The notes below the pieces were generated by a model. The model saw nothing but the letters and a program-made list of their open reading frames with translations. It was not told the DNA's origin and ran no database searches. A stretch of 44,694 nt of DNA from Thermococcus sp. Its GTDB lineage: Archaea > Methanobacteriota_B > Thermococci > Thermococcales > Thermococcaceae. A program made the translations under genes and the position numbers. Location of the stretch: NCBI RefSeq assembly GCF_017656495.1, contig NZ_JACDNS010000017.1:1-44694 (forward strand). Reading direction: 5' to 3'. This document shows, in pieces, positions 43,355 through 44,694 of the stretch (positions are counted from its first letter, which is position 1; every line of letters begins with the position of its first letter).

Positions 43355-44386
43355 ATGTCAAAGGAAAAGATATTGTATGGAGTTGATACAACCTTTGAAG
43401 CAGTTGCAAAGAAGGCAACACCAAAGTACAAGACAACCCCAGGAAGGCTGCTATTTGCAGGATTCATGGCAGGTGCATTCATTGCCTTCGGTTTTATCCT
43501 AGCAATAGTAGCAGGGTGTATCGCCAAGTACCCACCTTTTGCTGCCGGTGACACATTCAACAAGGCTCTGTTCAAAATACTCTTAGGTGCAGTGTTCCCA
43601 GTCGGTTTGATTGCCGTCATCCTTGCAGGTGCTGACTTATGGACAGGAAACGTCCAGTTCCTCAGCGCAGCAAAAGCAAAGAGATACGCTGACTTCAAGA
43701 GTGTTCTCTACAACTGGTTCGGAAGCTACGGTGGAAACTTCATTGGTTCAGTATTCCTTGCACTCTTGGCAGTTCCACTGACAGGACTCTTTGGTCATGT
43801 AGGTGACCCCAACATCTTCGGAAGCACCGCTGTGGCAATAGCAACCGGCAAAGTCTCAAAGAGCATACTCGCATTGTTCTTCCTTGGTATTGGATGTAAC
43901 TGGCTCGTCAACGTCGCAATATGGCAGGCAGCAAGAGTTCAAGACGGCGCGGGCAAAATCTTAGCTATATGGTTCCCAATCTTCGCCTTCGTTGCAATAG
44001 GCTTCGAGCACGCCATTGCAAACATGTGGGCTATCCCAACAGGAATTATAGCAAGCAACTATGCCATAACCTGGAGCCAGTTCTTCCACAACGTAATCCC
44101 AGTAACCTTCGGTAACGCTGTCGGTGGCTTTCTCTTCGTGGCATTCTACTACTGGTACTTAGCTCACCCAGAAGTCGGCACTAGCGAAATAATCAAGGAA
44201 CTCGTAGACTTCCTTGTTGTGTTCATCGTGTTCTGGATTATCGCAACATTGATTCCAGCAGGCATTGGAATTGCCCTCGACAAGGCACTTGGTAAGGGAG
44301 CAATGTACGTTGTCCCATTAGTATTGACACTCTACTACATTGTTGGAGCATTTGTCCTCTACAAGAACAACAAAGCTGCTGCCTGA
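43355..44386 (+). CDS. focA: Formate/nitrite transporter family channel (formate channel)
   Basis: The 343-residue protein has the six-helix FNT core: GRLLFAGFMAGAFIAFGFILA, AGADLWTGNVQFL, NWFGSYGGNFIGSVFLA, GIGCNWLVNVAIWQA, GFEHAIANMWAIPTGI and NVIPVTFGNAVGGFLFV. The conserved pore His is in GFEHAIANM. Two extra hydrophobic helices follow (about 285-312 and 318-337), making it longer than usual members (about 270-285). It most likely brings formate to the dehydrogenase. The ATG follows GGAGGTG. Confidence 0.93.
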   Translation: MSKEKILYGVDTTFEAVAKKATPKYKTTPGRLLFAGFMAGAFIAFGFILAIVAGCIAKYPPFAAGDTFNKALFKILLGAVFPVGLIAVILAGADLWTGNVQFLSAAKAKRYADFKSVLYNWFGSYGGNFIGSVFLALLAVPLTGLFGHVGDPNIFGSTAVAIATGKVSKSILALFFLGIGCNWLVNVAIWQAARVQDGAGKILAIWFPIFAFVAIGFEHAIANMWAIPTGIIASNYAITWSQFFHNVIPVTFGNAVGGFLFVAFYYWYLAHPEVGTSEIIKELVDFLVVFIVFWIIATLIPAGIGIALDKALGKGAMYVVPLVLTLYYIVGAFVLYKNNKAAA

Positions 44387-44412
44387 TGGCTCTTTCATTT
44401 TTTAATTTTCAA
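44387..44412 (+). terminator. T-rich stretch between focA and the mnh genes
   Basis: TCTTTCATTTTTTAATTTTC follows the focA stop. It may end a fraction of transcripts and so lower expression of the downstream antiporter genes. Confidence 0.35.
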
Positions 44413-44430
44413 AAGAGAGAGGTGAGAAAA

Positions 44431-44694
44431 ATGCTCGAAAGTGCGTTCATGACGCTCATGAAATTCGTCATCCCACTTTACCTGTTGGCATTTATCATTT
44501 ATGGGATTAGAGCGTTTAAGGGTCCTACCGTAGTGGATATTATTCTTGCCGTTGATTGTCTTTCCTTTGATATTGCTGCATTTATGGCGATTCTGGCTGT
44601 GTACTTCAAGAGTGTCTTCCTCATAAGCGGGGCGATAATTTTGGCATTGTGGGCTTACTTGTTGGACATTTACATTGCCAAGCATTTGGTCAGT
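44431..44694 (+). CDS. mnhF: Mrp/Mnh-type Na+/H+ antiporter subunit F-like, 3' end cut by window edge
   Basis: The 88 codons present read MLESAFMTLMKFVIPLYLLA at the start, then IRAFKGPTVVDIILAVDCLSFDIAAFMAILAVYF and a third helix; there is no stop before the window ends. The small three-helix form and the central KGPT-VVD--LAVD motif match MrpF/MnhF. GAGGTGAG precedes the ATG. It is probably the first gene of an Mnh antiporter module that exchanges the proton gradient for Na+, as in the fdh2-mfh2-mnh2 cluster. Confidence 0.88.
   Translation, partial: MLESAFMTLMKFVIPLYLLAFIIYGIRAFKGPTVVDIILAVDCLSFDIAAFMAILAVYFKSVFLISGAIILALWAYLLDIYIAKHLVS

Overview
The window is chromosomal DNA from a hyperthermophilic euryarchaeon of the order Thermococcales, most likely a low-GC Thermococcus. 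The evidence is an archaeal-type SRP RNA 5' end, SRP19, Hel308/Hjm, NfnLS-type ferredoxin:NADP oxidoreductase, C/D box sRNA-like elements, BRE/TATA promoters with leaderless or GGAGGTG-led genes, and a formate-hydrogenlyase/antiporter cluster laid out like the fdh2-mfh2-mnh2 cluster of Thermococcus onnurineus. The species cannot be fixed from the sequence alone.

Layout. Positions 1-9000 are mostly housekeeping: the start of the SRP RNA (minus strand), a small membrane protein, a DUF99/CutA pair, acylphosphatase, an HTH-ACT regulator, a DMT permease, the glycine-cleavage H protein, the nfnL/nfnS pair, the tRNA m1A methyltransferase TrmI, SRP19 and a stand-alone RAM-domain protein. Two tandem C/D box sRNA-like elements lie between 4249 and 4395 on the minus strand. 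A third lies at 6886-6950 on the plus strand, and one of its guides matches a universally conserved 23S rRNA stretch. Positions 9296-15663 hold a five-gene oligopeptide-type ABC transporter whose binding protein looks circularly permuted. Positions 15653-20393 hold an unknown protein divergent from Hel308, a P-loop protein of the UPF0200 type, a ZIP metal transporter with a DtxR-like operator, and a UPF0201 protein. Positions 20394-24450 (minus) form an operon of two membrane proteins, an XRE repressor, a small membrane protein, an ABC-2 exporter and an exported protein, preceded by two tandem 16-bp palindromes at the transcription start. Positions 24538-26437 hold a small RAM-like protein, a MiaB-type methylthiotransferase and a TRAM protein.

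Positions 26657-44694 form a continuous hydrogen/formate metabolic island on the plus strand. An upstream site matches the SurR consensus GTTn3AACn5GTT. It is followed by an Frh-like [NiFe] hydrogenase (large, small and FrhB-like subunits), a second Frh-like large subunit without its own small subunit, and FdhD. Next comes a formate hydrogenlyase operon: cysteine-type formate dehydrogenase, polyferredoxin, three antiporter-like membrane subunits, HycD, HycE (NuoC-NuoD fusion), HycF and HycG homologues, a small overlapping ORF and a formate channel. The start of an Mrp/Mnh Na+/H+ antiporter runs off the right edge. By homology, the products import formate, oxidise it, reduce protons to H2 on a membrane hydrogenase and convert the free energy into an H+/Na+ gradient.

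The observations most worth following are the apparently permuted solute-binding protein, the three sRNA-like elements, the duplicated Frh large subunit, the set of SurR-like and other operator sites, and a symmetric TATA element placed to serve both hel308 and its divergent neighbour.
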